A stretch of 64,000 nt of DNA from Photorhabdus noenieputensis (GCF_018448935.1 NZ_RCWC01000006.1:1-64000); one strand, 5' to 3'; positions 27,366 to 36,828 are shown, counted from the first letter of the stretch. A program made the numbers and translations. Notes: a model not told the origin generated them from the sequence alone.

Positions 27366-27407
27366 AGAATTAAGTGTGTCATGGTAAGCCATTTATAGAG
27401 TTAAAAA

Positions 27408-27809
27408 ATGAATTTAATTGACTTAAGAAAATCAATATTAAATAGTGGATTCACCTTAAAAGAATTACTTAAGATAAAGAGAAACTTTCTTGTCCTGCAT
27501 AAAGATGACCCATACATTTATAATAAATATCAAAGCAAAACAGATTGTTTTTGTTATTATCTACTATTTATAGCTGAAGAAGTCGCTGCACCATTAATAA
27601 TGTTGACCTCAGTTTGTTTATTTATAATATCAGGTATGCTTTTCAGTGAAAAGGAATATAGCATTTCATTAATGTCATTTATTTACTTACTCTTTTTTAC
27701 CTCTTTTTCAATTTATTATAGCCTTTCCGTTAGCTGTAATCCTATCACAGGATTAAAATTAGCAATATTCCATATTCGTTTTAAAATAAAAACTAAATTT
27801 AACCCTTGA
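27408..27809 (+). CDS. small two-helix membrane protein 2 of 3, candidate immunity protein
   Basis: The 133-residue protein opens MNLIDLRKSILNSGFTLKEL and has the conserved segment QSKTDCFCYYLLFIAEE leading into the first of two predicted membrane helices (about 47-75 and 83-105). It ends in the same basic FHIRFKIKTKF tail as its neighbours. It is close in sequence to the third copy and begins 42 bases after the first. See the first copy for the reasoning on immunity. Confidence 0.6.
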   Translation: MNLIDLRKSILNSGFTLKELLKIKRNFLVLHKDDPYIYNKYQSKTDCFCYYLLFIAEEVAAPLIMLTSVCLFIISGMLFSEKEYSISLMSFIYLLFFTSFSIYYSLSVSCNPITGLKLAIFHIRFKIKTKFNP

Positions 27810-27873
27810 GTTAATCAATAAAACATGATAAAAACAACTAATTATAAAATCAAATAAAATTGAGTATGAATAA

Positions 27874-28278
27874 ATGAACCTAATTGAATTAAGAAAATTA
27901 ATACTAAATAGCGGATTCACCTTAAAAGAATTGCTTAAGATAAAGAGAAACTTTATTACCTTATATAAAGATGAGCCTGATATTTATGATAGATACCAAA
28001 ACAAAACAGACTGTTTTTGTCATTATCTGTTACTTATAGCCGAAGAGGTCGCTATGCCATTTTTATTTTTTACTCCAATTTTCTTATTTATAATAACAGG
28101 TATGTTTTTCAGTGATATGGCATATGGAATTCCATTAATGTTTTCAATTTACTTATTTATTTCAATCTCATCTTTTTTTTATTACAGTTTTTCCGTTAGA
28201 TGTAATTTAATCACAGGTTCAAAATTGCTAGTTTTCTATATTCGTTTTAAAATAAAAAATAAATTTCAATCGTCATGA
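27874..28278 (+). CDS. small two-helix membrane protein 3 of 3, candidate immunity protein
   Basis: The 134-residue protein is very similar to the second copy (LRKLILNSGFTLKELLKIKR; QNKTDCFCHYLLLIAEE; basic YIRFKIKNKF end) with changes concentrated in the two membrane helices. Its 3' end overlaps the convergent putative effector gene by 13 bases. If the trio protects against that effector, variation in the helices would be where specificity lies. No experimental knowledge of this family is available to me. Confidence 0.6.
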   Translation: MNLIELRKLILNSGFTLKELLKIKRNFITLYKDEPDIYDRYQNKTDCFCHYLLLIAEEVAMPFLFFTPIFLFIITGMFFSDMAYGIPLMFSIYLFISISSFFYYSFSVRCNLITGSKLLVFYIRFKIKNKFQSS

Positions 28279-29096
28279 AGTTTATTTATGTCATCTATCA
28301 AAAGTTTGACTTTATATCCACTACTTAATACTTGAATGGTTAACATCGGCTTTGGTGTTAACTGCCATTTTCTGGCAAGATCCGAATTAATATATCTGAA
28401 CAATTTCCCTGCCCCCGGTTTAACAGGATAACCTCCAGATATATTATTCTTAGATTTAACCGGTTTAAGCTTGAGCATCCCATACGTTCCATATAGACTT
28501 GCCACGAAATCAACTGAACTATAAGCAACATCAGCTACACTATCACCATAACCTAAAGCATGAGAGACATGTCTATATCCTTCCCTAACCCAGCCTATAT
28601 CTTGATGCTCATAAAGAATCGGGCTAATAGATTCATAAAAGTTATTAACTCCATGAGCAGCCAAAACAACACCTACCGATTGAACTGTTCTAGATTTTAC
28701 AAGTCTCCCTGAATTAAAAACTGCAAGACCAGCAAACATTTGAACACCACCAGCAACAACCCCACCGCCTATTTTTGCGTATTTAACCACACCATGATCT
28801 TCAAATATATCGGTTACAATATATTTGGTATAATCCTTACGCCTTAAAACCTGATATTCTTTTTCCGTTATTTCATACTCATCTTTTACTTCATAAACCA
28901 ATCTCTTTTTTTCGTTTACATCAAATGTATTTTTAAATTCACGGGTTTTTATATTAACAAAGTCATCAACTTCTTTTAAATATGACATTCTCAGTTGGCT
29001 ATCTTCTATAAAAAAACTAGCAGCCAAGTGTGCTTTACGCTTCAATGACGAAGCGTAATTATTTAAATCATAAGAAAGATGAGATATCCCTTTCAT
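28266..29096 (-). CDS. putative type VI effector, DUF4225-like, encoded directly after Hcp
   Basis: The 276-residue protein has a charged helical N-terminal 110 residues and a glycine-rich hydrophobic hairpin at about 115-165 (GGGVVAGGVQMFAG, then VVLAAHGVNNFYES), resembling the DUF4225 family from memory. That family tends to lie next to type VI Hcp or VgrG genes. The ATG at 29096 has a GAGG site overlapping the hcp stop and follows it by seven bases, so production is coupled to Hcp. The hydrophobic hairpin suggests membrane insertion. An open frame 14 codons longer would start inside hcp at a GTG and was not used. Confidence 0.65.
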   Translation of the reverse strand: MKGISHLSYDLNNYASSLKRKAHLAASFFIEDSQLRMSYLKEVDDFVNIKTREFKNTFDVNEKKRLVYEVKDEYEITEKEYQVLRRKDYTKYIVTDIFEDHGVVKYAKIGGGVVAGGVQMFAGLAVFNSGRLVKSRTVQSVGVVLAAHGVNNFYESISPILYEHQDIGWVREGYRHVSHALGYGDSVADVAYSSVDFVASLYGTYGMLKLKPVKSKNNISGGYPVKPGAGKLFRYINSDLARKWQLTPKPMLTIQVLSSGYKVKLLIDDINKLHDD

Positions 29097-29103
29097 AAAA
29101 TCC

Positions 29104-29583
29104 TCAGTAAACGTTGTCTTCCCATATGCTATATGCACTGGTGCCGGACATAATATGTTCCCACGTTATTGATTTATACATCAAAGATAAACTCTCTTGT
29201 GGCTGACATTCATTATGCGTAGATGAATTTGGATAAAATCCATTCAATGCACATATATATGCACCGGTAAGTTTTATCTTATAATATAGCTCTAAACCAC
29301 CTTTAGTTGATGTTCTGTAAAAATAAAAAACACATTGCAGCGATTCTTTATTCGTTATAGACACCCCCAAAAGAGGAGAAGATTTATCTATTGGCTTTCT
29401 TATCTCAACCGGCTGATGGTTAACATGTTGACCTCTGGTTATATTAGAAGTCAATTCATAAACAAATATATGGTCTTCATGACCAAGCTGACATGTGTTA
29501 CCAATAGAATCAACCGTTGAACATCCTTGTGATATCAAACCTTGCTTATCACCCCTAATTTCTAAATAGATTATATTCGCCAT
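29104..29583 (-). CDS. hcp: Hcp, type VI secretion tube protein
   Basis: A 159-residue protein of the Hcp family, whose hexamers stack into the inner tube of the type VI system and carry small effectors. Characteristic segments are YLEIRGDKQGLISQGC, GHEDHIFVYEL, the QPVEIRKPIDKSSPLLGVSI stretch, YYKIKLTGA, QESLSLMY and the ending ITWEHIMSGTSAYSIWED. No other type VI genes are in the window, so this is an orphan hcp used with a system encoded elsewhere. It is directly followed by the putative effector. Confidence 0.93.
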   Translation of the reverse strand: MANIIYLEIRGDKQGLISQGCSTVDSIGNTCQLGHEDHIFVYELTSNITRGQHVNHQPVEIRKPIDKSSPLLGVSITNKESLQCVFYFYRTSTKGGLELYYKIKLTGAYICALNGFYPNSSTHNECQPQESLSLMYKSITWEHIMSGTSAYSIWEDNVY

Positions 29584-29918
29584 AGAAAACCATCAGTTAG
29601 TCAATATTCAAAAACATGAATATATATTATCTTGATAAGAAATATAATATAGATATTGGGTTCATTGCCAAAGAATGTGATAAAGCTCATGATAATGGAA
29701 ATTTAACTAATCCTTTAGTGTTATAAATAACATTTAATTGCTGCCAATATTCCACTTAAATTAAATTTGAATGAATTTTTAATCCAATACGATTAAGTAT
29801 AATGAAAGTCATTGGCAAGCAAATATTACGAGATATATTTACCGAAAATGCTTAAAGTTATTATTCAAGAATAAGCAATCAAAAAGAGTGAAATTTAATA
29901 TCAACTAAAATAAAGGAT
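29584..29918. other. intergenic region upstream of hcp
   Basis: AT-rich, with no gene seen. It must hold the hcp promoter, which I could not place with confidence. Confidence 0.4.
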
Positions 29919-29936
29919 GGCAGGTCAAAACCTGCC
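29919..29936 (-). terminator. rho-independent terminator, second copy of a duplicated unit
   Basis: GGCAGG - TCAAAA - CCTGCC, almost identical in sequence and setting to the hairpin at 25909-25926. Confidence 0.7.
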
Positions 29937-29992
29937 TCCTGCCTGGTTTGGTAGATAGTGAAATTCTTAAAATAGGGTTCATGAAAGATCAA

Positions 29993-30307
29993 CTACCAAT
30001 TCCAAAATTGCGATGTAACTTCAATTTCTGCGTTGTAAATAGTGCTGAGATTGGTGACTATAATTTTATAGAAATAAACCGCGTTAACAGGTGCGAGAAA
30101 TGTTTTCGTCTCACCGGGGTAAACATCAATATAGTTATATTGATTATAATCTCCAACCGGAGGAGCCCAGTAATTTATCACCCTAATGGATGCCGGGCCG
30201 TTGTTTTTTATAATTGCCTCAGGATAGTGATTAGGAAATATCACATTTCCGTGCTTAAAAATTTCAAAAGATTGACTAGAATTTACATATATAATTTTTG
30301 ATGACAT
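29993..30307 (-). CDS. unknown protein with one NYW-containing domain
   Basis: This 104-residue single-domain relative of the protein at 25934-26578 has EAIIKNNGPASIRVINYWAP, then GDYNQYNYIDVYPGE, YFYKIIVTNLS and YNAEIEV. The domain is therefore a free-standing unit of about 100 residues, tandemly duplicated in the other gene. Upstream about 150 bases are nearly identical to those of the other copy, including the AGGT/ACCT dyad. Function unknown; no signal peptide. Confidence 0.6.
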   Translation of the reverse strand: MSSKIIYVNSSQSFEIFKHGNVIFPNHYPEAIIKNNGPASIRVINYWAPPVGDYNQYNYIDVYPGETKTFLAPVNAVYFYKIIVTNLSTIYNAEIEVTSQFWNW

Positions 30308-30352
30308 TTTACTTCTTCCTTATTATCACTGTTATTTGTTGACATATATAAT

Positions 30353-30368
30353 CAGGTGATTTTACCTG
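30353..30368. promoter_or_regulatory. palindromic operator candidate, second copy
   Basis: CAGGT, six bases, ACCTG, 46 bases upstream of the single-domain NYW gene. It corresponds in position and sequence to 26621-26638. Confidence 0.5.
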
Positions 30369-30534
30369 TAAAATTTAACTTAACACTTTCCATGAGCAGT
30401 TAAATATTGAAATTTATCAGTGAAGTAAAAGGAATACGATAAACGAATTTATCGTATATGAGATCTCATTTAATAGAGCGGAAAGATTTCATGCTCGCCA
30501 ACTATCAATACGGGTTATCAAATTAACCTAATAA

Positions 30535-31584
30535 TTAAAACGGCAACACAATATTACTTTCAGTAAGTAGTCCCATATTGTTATACATAGCACAAGCCGC
30601 ATCCACCAGATGCATAGCCAATGCAGCGCCGCTGCCTTCCCCTAAACGCATGTCCAAATGCAGATAAGGCTCTAGTTGCAGGTGTTGCAACGCAATAATT
30701 GAGCCTTTCTCTGCCGATAAATGCGAAGGAATTAGGTAATGACGCACATCAGGAGCAATTCGACAAGCGGCCAGCGCCGCCGCATAAGAAGGAAATCCAT
30801 CCAAAATCACCGGCAGCCCAGCAGAAGCAGCGCCAAGCATTACGCCCGCCATACCCACCAAATCATAACCACCAACCTTGGCCAATACATCAATGCTATC
30901 TCTGGCATCAGGCCGATTGATTTCAATCGCCTGTTGCACAACCGCCACTTTGTGATGCAAGCGTTCTCTGGGGAAGTTAGCCCCAATGCCTACAATCTGT
31001 TGTGGATCGTTGTCCGTAAATACGCTGACCACAGCCGCCGCCGGTGTGGTATTCGCCATACCCAATTCGCCCACACCAAACAGTTGCACGCCATTTTCAA
31101 CCTGTTTCAGCGTCAGGTGCGCGCTTGCCAGCAATAGATCTTCTACTTGCTGGCGGCTCATTGCCGGTCCTTGGGCAATGTTGCCACTGCCACGCCCGAT
31201 CTTCATATTCACTAATCCCGGCACAGGATCACTGTCAATGCCCACATCCACAACTTTCACATCAGCACCCGCATTTGCCGCCAACACGCAAACACCGGTA
31301 ATCCCTTTTATCATATTCTGTGCATGAATAGCCGTTGCTGATTTGGGCGATATGGTCACACCTTCGTCATAAACCCCATGATCAGCAACCATCACAATAA
31401 TCTGCTTACGATCAATATGATGGCCCGATAATCCCCGCATTCCGGCAAGCTGAATCGCCAGATGTTCCAAACGTCCGAAGCTGCCTGTTGGTTTAACCAG
31501 CCCATTCAATCGAGTAGCAGTACGCGCCATCGCAACGTTATCCAATGGCACAATCGCATTAATGATCGATGAAAATGTTTGCAT
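30535..31584 (-). CDS. cobT: nicotinate-nucleotide--dimethylbenzimidazole phosphoribosyltransferase CobT
   Basis: The 349-residue CobT activates the lower ligand of B12 as alpha-ribazole phosphate. Typical are [14 protein letters not shown] near the start, [44 protein letters not shown] and the C-terminal [14 protein letters not shown] with the catalytic glutamate. The ATG at 31584 is used, since the 36 residues upstream in frame overlap cobC and lack similarity. It starts five bases after the cobC stop. In Salmonella cobT follows cobS directly; here a phage scar and cobC lie between. Confidence 0.95.
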   Translation of the reverse strand: MQTFSSIINAIVPLDNVAMARTATRLNGLVKPTGSFGRLEHLAIQLAGMRGLSGHHIDRKQIIVMVADHGVYDEGVTISPKSATAIHAQNMIKGITGVCVLAANAGADVKVVDVGIDSDPVPGLVNMKIGRGSGNIAQGPAMSRQQVEDLLLASAHLTLKQVENGVQLFGVGELGMANTTPAAAVVSVFTDNDPQQIVGIGANFPRERLHHKVAVVQQAIEINRPDARDSIDVLAKVGGYDLVGMAGVMLGAASAGLPVILDGFPSYAAALAACRIAPDVRHYLIPSHLSAEKGSIIALQHLQLEPYLHLDMRLGEGSGAALAMHLVDAACAMYNNMGLLTESNIVLPF

Positions 31585-31588
31585 GGTG

Positions 31589-32209
31589 TTATTTCCGTGT
31601 CTCAAGCGGCTGCCAGTCAGTCCGGTTATTAAATGTGCGCAAGGTAGTAAATCCATGTTGGATTTCCACGACACTGTACGTTCCCTGTTCAAAATGAAAG
31701 TGCCACATAGCAGTAGGCGGCATAGCTAGCAAACGCGCCAGTAACAAACCCAATACCCCCTGATGCGCAACCAGTAACAGATTATCCTGACTTTCTTGTA
31801 TCAGCAGTTGCTGAACCACATTTTCTATCCGAGCCGCAAATGTCGGAAAGGTTTCACCCCCGGCCGGGGATGACTGTTGCCAATCCGCTAACCAGGCAGT
31901 CCAAGTTTCTGCGTCTTCATGTTGCAAATCACGGTGATGGCGCATTTCCCATGCGCCAAAATACATCTCATTGAGTTGCGTATTAATGGTAGCTGATAAC
32001 GAATGACCGGCCAGAATAATCTCCGCAGTATGACGCGCCCGCCGTAACGCGCTGCTTATCGCTTGCGAAAATGTCACTGCCGATAGATAACGGGCAACTT
32101 GCCGAGCCTGATTTATCCCCGTTTCAGTCAGCTCCACATCCGTCATACCACAGAAAACACCACTCAGATTCGCTTCCGTTTGACCGTGCCGAACCAAAAA
32201 TAGTCGCAT
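31589..32209 (-). CDS. cobC: alpha-ribazole phosphatase CobC
   Basis: A 206-residue histidine phosphatase that removes a phosphate in the final assembly of the nucleotide loop. The catalytic [10 protein letters not shown] motif is at residues 5-14, with RRARHTAEI, the acid-residue segment [10 protein letters not shown] and the second histidine in [10 protein letters not shown]. It forms a two-gene unit with cobT, upstream of it, and is separated from cobS by about 1.8 kb of phage-derived DNA, so it probably has its own promoter. Confidence 0.92.
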   Translation of the reverse strand: MRLFLVRHGQTEANLSGVFCGMTDVELTETGINQARQVARYLSAVTFSQAISSALRRARHTAEIILAGHSLSATINTQLNEMYFGAWEMRHHRDLQHEDAETWTAWLADWQQSSPAGGETFPTFAARIENVVQQLLIQESQDNLLLVAHQGVLGLLLARLLAMPPTAMWHFHFEQGTYSVVEIQHGFTTLRTFNNRTDWQPLETRK

Positions 32210-32249
32210 TGTTGTTACTCTACCTCAGATGTTTTTTAGAGCAGTTAAT

Positions 32250-32510
32250 TCAGAAACACGTAGATTCAGACTCGTTTTTTAGCATGTTACCCCCATTCAT
32301 CATAAAATGACTTGCGAATGTGTGTCGTAGTACATGTCTCGCCAGCCTTTTTGCTAGATTGGGAATCATTGATTTAATACCGTTTTGGGTAGCGATTACC
32401 CAACGTTCATACTGTTGCGCTTCGGACTTTGTGCCGAAGCACTTACGAATATGCTTGCCCTTGCGGGCGAACATCAGCAAGGTACTGCCCGCTATCCAGT
32501 TTGGATACAC
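32250..32510 (-). pseudogene. tyrosine recombinase (phage integrase) remnant with internal deletion
   Basis: The first half resembles the arm-binding N-terminus of P2-type integrases (GKHIRKCFGTKSEAQQYERWVIATQN). It then jumps to LAKRLARHVLRHTFASHFMMNGGN, which is the catalytic HxLRHTFASHF box from the C-terminal domain. About 200 residues between them, and the terminal tyrosine, are missing. The result cannot be an active recombinase. It marks the edge of a prophage that entered between cobS and cobC. Confidence 0.75.
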
Positions 32511-32532
32511 TCACAAAATGTCTACAGAAATT

Positions 32533-32826
32533 TCACCCAAACAAATAACGAGCCACAGCTAATGCCAACCCAGCGGTACCAATTATGGTTGCAGCTAACC
32601 ACTTCGTCCGTGCACTGATTTCTTTATGTAGATCGCCTTTTGTCGCAAACTCTTCAGATCGAGTTGTTAGCTTGGTTAACTCTATCTTTATTTGCATGAC
32701 ATCTGATTCAAGACGCGCCACTCTTGGCTCTAAACTGCCGCCATCACCGCCATCATTACAGGTAGTATCCATATCATCACCCCCTTTACGTTTGGTACTA
32801 TTCATATAAGATATATTACTCATCAT
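32533..32826 (-). CDS. small coiled-coil protein with C-terminal membrane helix, phage type
   Basis: The 97-residue protein has a poorly conserved start, a coiled coil at about 34-70 (LEPRVARLESDVMQIKIELTKL) and one membrane helix at about 75-95 (WLAATIIGTAGLALAVARYLFG). This architecture recalls phage XhlA-type or similar small membrane proteins associated with lysis or exclusion. Its start overlaps the end of the zinc-ribbon gene upstream, so the two are co-translated. Function not established. Confidence 0.55.
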   Translation of the reverse strand: MMSNISYMNSTKRKGGDDMDTTCNDGGDGGSLEPRVARLESDVMQIKIELTKLTTRSEEFATKGDLHKEISARTKWLAATIIGTAGLALAVARYLFG

Positions 32827-33166
32827 GAGATCCCTTCTCTTGCTGACTCAACCAATGAAGCACAGATCTGACTTCATGAGTGGTAATATAGCCACAATTA
32901 TCACAGCTGAGTTTATAATAATAATTAGCATCACTGTCGGTAGGTTGTTCTGGTGCGTGTCTGAAAAAAGTAACAAATGTTTTGCTAACCGATTGCCCAT
33001 GAAGCAAGTCAGCAACCGCAGCTTTGCTTGTCTCAGCAATAACTTGCTCACCAACACTGTGGCACATCGGGCATATTCGAGTTACTTTCTTCGCGTCCAA
33101 GAACTTGAAGAAAGTATCAGCATTTATTGTTTCCAACTTCTTAATAAGTTTGTTTTTGTCTTTCAT
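32816..33166 (-). CDS. zinc-ribbon protein of phage origin, unknown function
   Basis: The 116-residue protein has two Cys pairs, CPMC at about 32-35 and CDNCG at about 88-92, that could form a zinc ribbon; between them is a helical insert with AAVADLLHGQ. The segment LETINADTFFKFLDAKKV precedes the first pair. I recognise it only as a hypothetical protein type from enterobacterial prophages. It overlaps the coiled-coil membrane protein downstream by 11 bases, suggesting a functional pair. Confidence 0.55.
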   Translation of the reverse strand: MKDKNKLIKKLETINADTFFKFLDAKKVTRICPMCHSVGEQVIAETSKAAVADLLHGQSVSKTFVTFFRHAPEQPTDSDANYYYKLSCDNCGYITTHEVRSVLHWLSQQEKGSHDE

Positions 33167-33220
33167 TTAATCACTATTATAAATGTTTTCGTTTAATGAG
33201 TTTCTTAACTTATAAACAAA

Positions 33221-33272
33221 GGGGAACTCACTCCCTTGCCGCCGCAATACATCTTGAAATCCATAGGGTATA
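33221..33272. repeat. partial ERIC element
   Basis: Only one end is preserved (ACTCCCTTGCCGCCGCAA through CCATAGGGTATA). Confidence 0.6.
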
Positions 33273-33322
33273 AGTTTTTCCGCATAACCGTTTGACAAGA
33301 CTCCCACAGGAGATCATCCTCA

Positions 33323-33388
33323 TGTTGAAACCTCCACCTGGAGACCTTAAAGTACGACGAAATCCAGATAAGGACTTGGGAAGAATAA
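33323..33388 (+). other. short frame, possible phage fragment
   Basis: A 21-codon frame starting MLKPPPGDLKVRR follows a CAGGAG site. The opening resembles small DUF2635-type phage tail proteins, but it is truncated. A second short frame of 52 codons at 33392-33550 follows (MPAKRPKPIVIKMPDC), not recognised. Both are probably debris of the same prophage. Confidence 0.25.
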
Positions 33389-33558
33389 ACTATGCCAGCT
33401 AAAAGACCTAAACCTATTGTTATAAAAATGCCCGATTGCCCTGTTGTTTTCTGCCTGCCATACCACCCAACGCTAACGCTTTCAGCATATGCGGAGTTTA
33501 CAGATCAAACGGTCAGAACCTCCAACAACAAGCCAATGAGCAAAGATTGATACTGACA

Positions 33559-33593
33559 AAAAAGAAGAAAAAAGAAGAAAAAAGAAGAAAGGC
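33559..33593. repeat. polypurine short tandem repeat
   Basis: Three consecutive copies of an AAAAAAGAAG-like unit 60-90 bases upstream of the higA-like gene. Slippage here could alter promoter spacing. Confidence 0.6.
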
Positions 33594-33650
33594 AGAGAAC
33601 GTGAAGTAAATATGGTTTTATTATTCCTCTTGGATTTCACAGGAAACTTT

Positions 33651-33956
33651 ATGGATACCAGAACAGCAGAACCTACCACTGTAGGTGAAATGTTGACCGA
33701 AGAGTTTTTGAAACCCTTGAAAATAACTCAACAGCAGTTAGCGAGTGCGATGGGTGTTTCTCGCAAGGTTATCGGCCAAATTGTGAATAATTCCCGGCGC
33801 CTATCCGTTGCAGAGGCCACGCAATTAGCCGGTTTATTTGAAACGGATGAGGATTTTTGGATTAACCTTCAAGCAGCTCATGATCGCTGGGAAAGTCGCC
33901 AGATTTCCGCCCGTAAGCATTATGTACCTATTACTGTTATTCTCTCAGCCAGCTAA
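33651..33956 (+). CDS. HigA/VapI-family antitoxin-like regulator, orphan
   Basis: The 101-residue protein has an XRE helix-turn-helix at about 15-70 (TVGEMLTEEFLKPLKITQQQLASAMGV is the family opening, then NNSRRLSVAEATQLAGLF and EDFWINLQAAHD). It is typical of HigA antitoxins. The usual upstream HigB toxin gene is not seen; only short phage scraps and a polypurine repeat lie there. The ATG with an AGGAAA site is used rather than the start 13 codons earlier. It is isolated between cob genes. Confidence 0.8.
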   Translation: MDTRTAEPTTVGEMLTEEFLKPLKITQQQLASAMGVSRKVIGQIVNNSRRLSVAEATQLAGLFETDEDFWINLQAAHDRWESRQISARKHYVPITVILSAS

Positions 33957-34001
33957 CACTTAGCGAGAATATAGGGGTTGGGTATTTTTCCAGGCAATTA
34001 C

Positions 34002-34748
34002 TCACAGTAGCGCCAGTAAAAACACCAACTCCCCGACTTCCACAGACGCTCCAAGGGTATCACCGGTCTGACCGCCTAAACGGCGGTGCAGATACACCGC
34101 CAGCAACCCAACAACCAACAGCGTAATCGCCAATGCCAGCACGCCAGACCAGCGCATCAGTAGAACAATCAATATTGCCCCGCCTAACAATGTCAACAGT
34201 GCCTGATGACCGTTAACCCGACCAATATAGAGATTCCCCAAGCCACTCCCTTCACGAGCACAACGCTGGCGGTACATTAACAAGATAATCGCACTCCTGC
34301 CCGCCACTGACGCAGCAGTTAAAGCCATCAGCATAGAAGCGCCACGCAGAGATAATTCGCTCACCACCAGCACTTTCGCCAAAATGAGAAAGATCAATGC
34401 CAATCCACCATTGGTTCCCAAACGGCTATCACGCATAATCTCTAGCATTCTTTCCCGTTTACGGGCAGAAAACACGCCATCACAGGTATCCGCTAAACCA
34501 TCAAGATGAAGCGCCCCAGTTAACAATGCCAGCGCTAATACGTAACCTAATGCCGCCAAAGGCGCGCCACACCAGGGAGCCAGCAAGGTAAAAACCGCCG
34601 CCGCAAGCATACCGACGATCAATCCAACCAATGGAAAACTCGCTATGCCACGCACGTAGTGATCGATTTCTAATCCCTGTGTCCAGCGCGATGGTACCGG
34701 AATGCGGGTCATAAATTGTAAGGTGGCAAGAAACAAACGCAGGCTCAT
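34002..34748 (-). CDS. cobS: adenosylcobinamide-GDP ribazoletransferase CobS
   Basis: The 248-residue integral membrane enzyme joins adenosylcobinamide-GDP and alpha-ribazole (or its phosphate), the last assembly step. It has several membrane helices and the family's segments [26 protein letters not shown] with the acidic motif, and [12 protein letters not shown]. Its ATG overlaps the cobU stop by four bases (ATGA), and it is the end of the cbiA-cobS run. In Salmonella cobT would follow; here it is 2.4 kb away. Confidence 0.94.
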   Translation of the reverse strand: MSLRLFLATLQFMTRIPVPSRWTQGLEIDHYVRGIASFPLVGLIVGMLAAAVFTLLAPWCGAPLAALGYVLALALLTGALHLDGLADTCDGVFSARKRERMLEIMRDSRLGTNGGLALIFLILAKVLVVSELSLRGASMLMALTAASVAGRSAIILLMYRQRCAREGSGLGNLYIGRVNGHQALLTLLGGAILIVLLMRWSGVLALAITLLVVGLLAVYLHRRLGGQTGDTLGASVEVGELVFLLALL

Positions 34749-35323
34749 TTAATTTTTACCTCAATTCCCGATACCATCAAAAATACTTCATTGGCCGCCG
34801 CCGCCAGCCGCTGGTTAACCCTTCCGGCAATATCGCGGAAATGTCGGGCCAGACGGTTCTCCGGCACAATACCCATTCCCAATTCGTTAGTGACCAGATA
34901 TATCGGGGAAGTCATGCGGGCACAAGCCGCTAATAGATCACCAATTTGTTGCTGAATTCCCACCTCCAATACCGCAAAATCCATTTGTTCAGGTGGTATT
35001 TCTCCAGCTTGCTCAAATAATAGGTTGGTAATTAAGGTGGTGATACATTCCAAGATAACCGCTTCTCCCGGTCGGGTTTGCGTCGTGATAACTGCACCGA
35101 GATCGCGATAGCCCTCCCATGTGCGCCAATGAGCTGGCCGATTTTCACGGTGCAGTTGTATACGTTCAGCCATTTCACTGTCTGTCACTACGGCAGTCGC
35201 AATATACAACACCTGTTCACTCGCTTGTGCCGCCAGTTTCTCCGCCAGCACACTTTTACCACTACGAGCTCCTCCAGTGATCAAGATCACGGAGCCGAAC
35301 CTTGTCGATGGGTTTTCATGCAC
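34745..35323 (-). CDS. cobU: adenosylcobinamide kinase / guanylyltransferase CobU
   Basis: A 192-residue bifunctional P-loop enzyme that phosphorylates adenosylcobinamide and transfers GMP to it. The P-loop [10 protein letters not shown] is at 15-24 and the segment with the guanylylated histidine is around [33 protein letters not shown] is characteristic of the family. Its start lies inside the end of cbiP (37-base overlap) and its stop overlaps cobS, so translation of all three is linked. Confidence 0.94.
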   Translation of the reverse strand: MHENPSTRFGSVILITGGARSGKSVLAEKLAAQASEQVLYIATAVVTDSEMAERIQLHRENRPAHWRTWEGYRDLGAVITTQTRPGEAVILECITTLITNLLFEQAGEIPPEQMDFAVLEVGIQQQIGDLLAACARMTSPIYLVTNELGMGIVPENRLARHFRDIAGRVNQRLAAAANEVFLMVSGIEVKIK

Positions 35324-36828
35324 TGATAAATCCGTTCTATATCCAGATGTTCGCGCATGGCTTTCGCCAGAAGGTCAAACTGAGTCTGTTTGTAGTGAGT
35401 ATAATCCAGTGTTTCACCTTGATAAGCCGCCAATCCTTTGCGCTGACGCAAAGTATTAAGCAAAGCGCGGGTAAAATTAGCGCTATCAAACAAACCATGA
35501 ATATAACTGCCCATCACACTGCCCTCTCGATTAACTGCGCCATCACACCAACCACCAGACTGGCCGTTACGCTCGGTAATACAGGCAAACGGGGTTGCAT
35601 CCGCTCCCAGTATCGAATTGCCCATATGAATTTCATAACCGCGAATAGGCTGCTCAATGCAGTCTGACAACAAGCCTGGCAATGCTGACCAGCTCTTACC
35701 GTTTACCCTAGTCGTTACTTTTTCTTGAGCAAATCGGGTTTCCATATCCAGTAATCCAAGGCCATCCATCTGTTCAATGCCTGATTCAACGCCATCAATA
35801 ATCCGTTTCCCCAATATTTGATAACCACCGCAGATACCGATAACCGGAACACCCGCCTGATGTGCCGTTAACAAGGCATCCGCTAACCCGTTCTGCCTTA
35901 GCCATTGCAAATCTCCCAACGTGTTTTTGCTGCCGGGCAAGATAATCAGATCCGACGACTGCAACGCTGATGGTTGAGTCACATAACGCAAGCGAACATC
36001 CGGTTGCACCGCCAATGCGTTAAAGTCAGTAAAATTAGCAATATGGGGCAAACGAATCACCGCAATATCCAACGCCTTTTCTGTCGAGCCATCATATTTG
36101 CCGGTTTGCAGTGCCACACCGTCTTCATCTTCCAGATCAATATTCAACCAAGGCATGACTCCCAATACCGGCACTCCGGTCAAGGCTTCAATCTGTTCAA
36201 TACCCGGCTGGAGCAAGCTGACATCACCTCGGAATTTATTGATGATCACCCCTTTTACCCGCGCTTTCTCCTCCGGGCGTAGCAGTGCCAATGTGCCATA
36301 AATGGCCGCAAATACACCGCCGCGATCGATATCCGCGACCAGCAACACAGGAGCATCCACCATCTCCGCCATTCCCATATTGACAATATCTCGATCTCTC
36401 AGATTGATCTCCGCCGGACTGCCAGCTCCTTCCAACACAATGACGTCATATTCACGGGCCAGACTGTGAAAAACCTCACAAATTTGCTGTTGTAAACTGG
36501 GCTTGTACTGGTGATACTCCACCGCATTCATGCTACAGGCCACTTTTCCCATTAACACCACTTGCGCCTTACGCTCGCTGGTGGGTTTAAGCAATACTGG
36601 GTTCATCCGTACATCAGGTTCGATACCTGCCGCCTCTGCCTGAAAAATCTGCGCCCTGCCCATCTCTTCACCGTTAATAGTGATACCAGAATTCAGCGCC
36701 ATATTCTGTGATTTAAACGGTGCGCAGCGATAACCATCTTGAACAAAGATACGGCACAATCCTGCAACCAGTACACTCTTTCCAACATCGGATGCCGTAC
36801 CCTGCAACATTAAAGACAAGCCCATCAT
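35287..36828 (-). CDS. cbiP: cobyric acid synthase CbiP
   Basis: The 513-residue glutamine-dependent amidase converts adenosylcobyrinic a,c-diamide to cobyric acid by four amidations. The dethiobiotin-synthetase-like domain has the P-loop [11 protein letters not shown] at 10-20 and [13 protein letters not shown]; the glutaminase domain has [10 protein letters not shown] and the nucleophile Cys333 in [10 protein letters not shown]. The ATG follows AAGGAG. In Salmonella the cobalt transporter genes cbiMNQO lie between cbiL and cbiP; here only about 100 bases separate them. Confidence 0.95.
   Translation of the reverse strand: MMGLSLMLQGTASDVGKSVLVAGLCRIFVQDGYRCAPFKSQNMALNSGITINGEEMGRAQIFQAEAAGIEPDVRMNPVLLKPTSERKAQVVLMGKVACSMNAVEYHQYKPSLQQQICEVFHSLAREYDVIVLEGAGSPAEINLRDRDIVNMGMAEMVDAPVLLVADIDRGGVFAAIYGTLALLRPEEKARVKGVIINKFRGDVSLLQPGIEQIEALTGVPVLGVMPWLNIDLEDEDGVALQTGKYDGSTEKALDIAVIRLPHIANFTDFNALAVQPDVRLRYVTQPSALQSSDLIILPGSKNTLGDLQWLRQNGLADALLTAHQAGVPVIGICGGYQILGKRIIDGVESGIEQMDGLGLLDMETRFAQEKVTTRVNGKSWSALPGLLSDCIEQPIRGYEIHMGNSILGADATPFACITERNGQSGGWCDGAVNREGSVMGSYIHGLFDSANFTRALLNTLRQRKGLAAYQGETLDYTHYKQTQFDLLAKAMREHLDIERIYQCMKTHRQGSAP

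Noticed and set aside
30699-31327. Plus-strand frames opposite cobT
   Set aside because: Low-complexity basic translations typical of antisense of a GC-richer gene.
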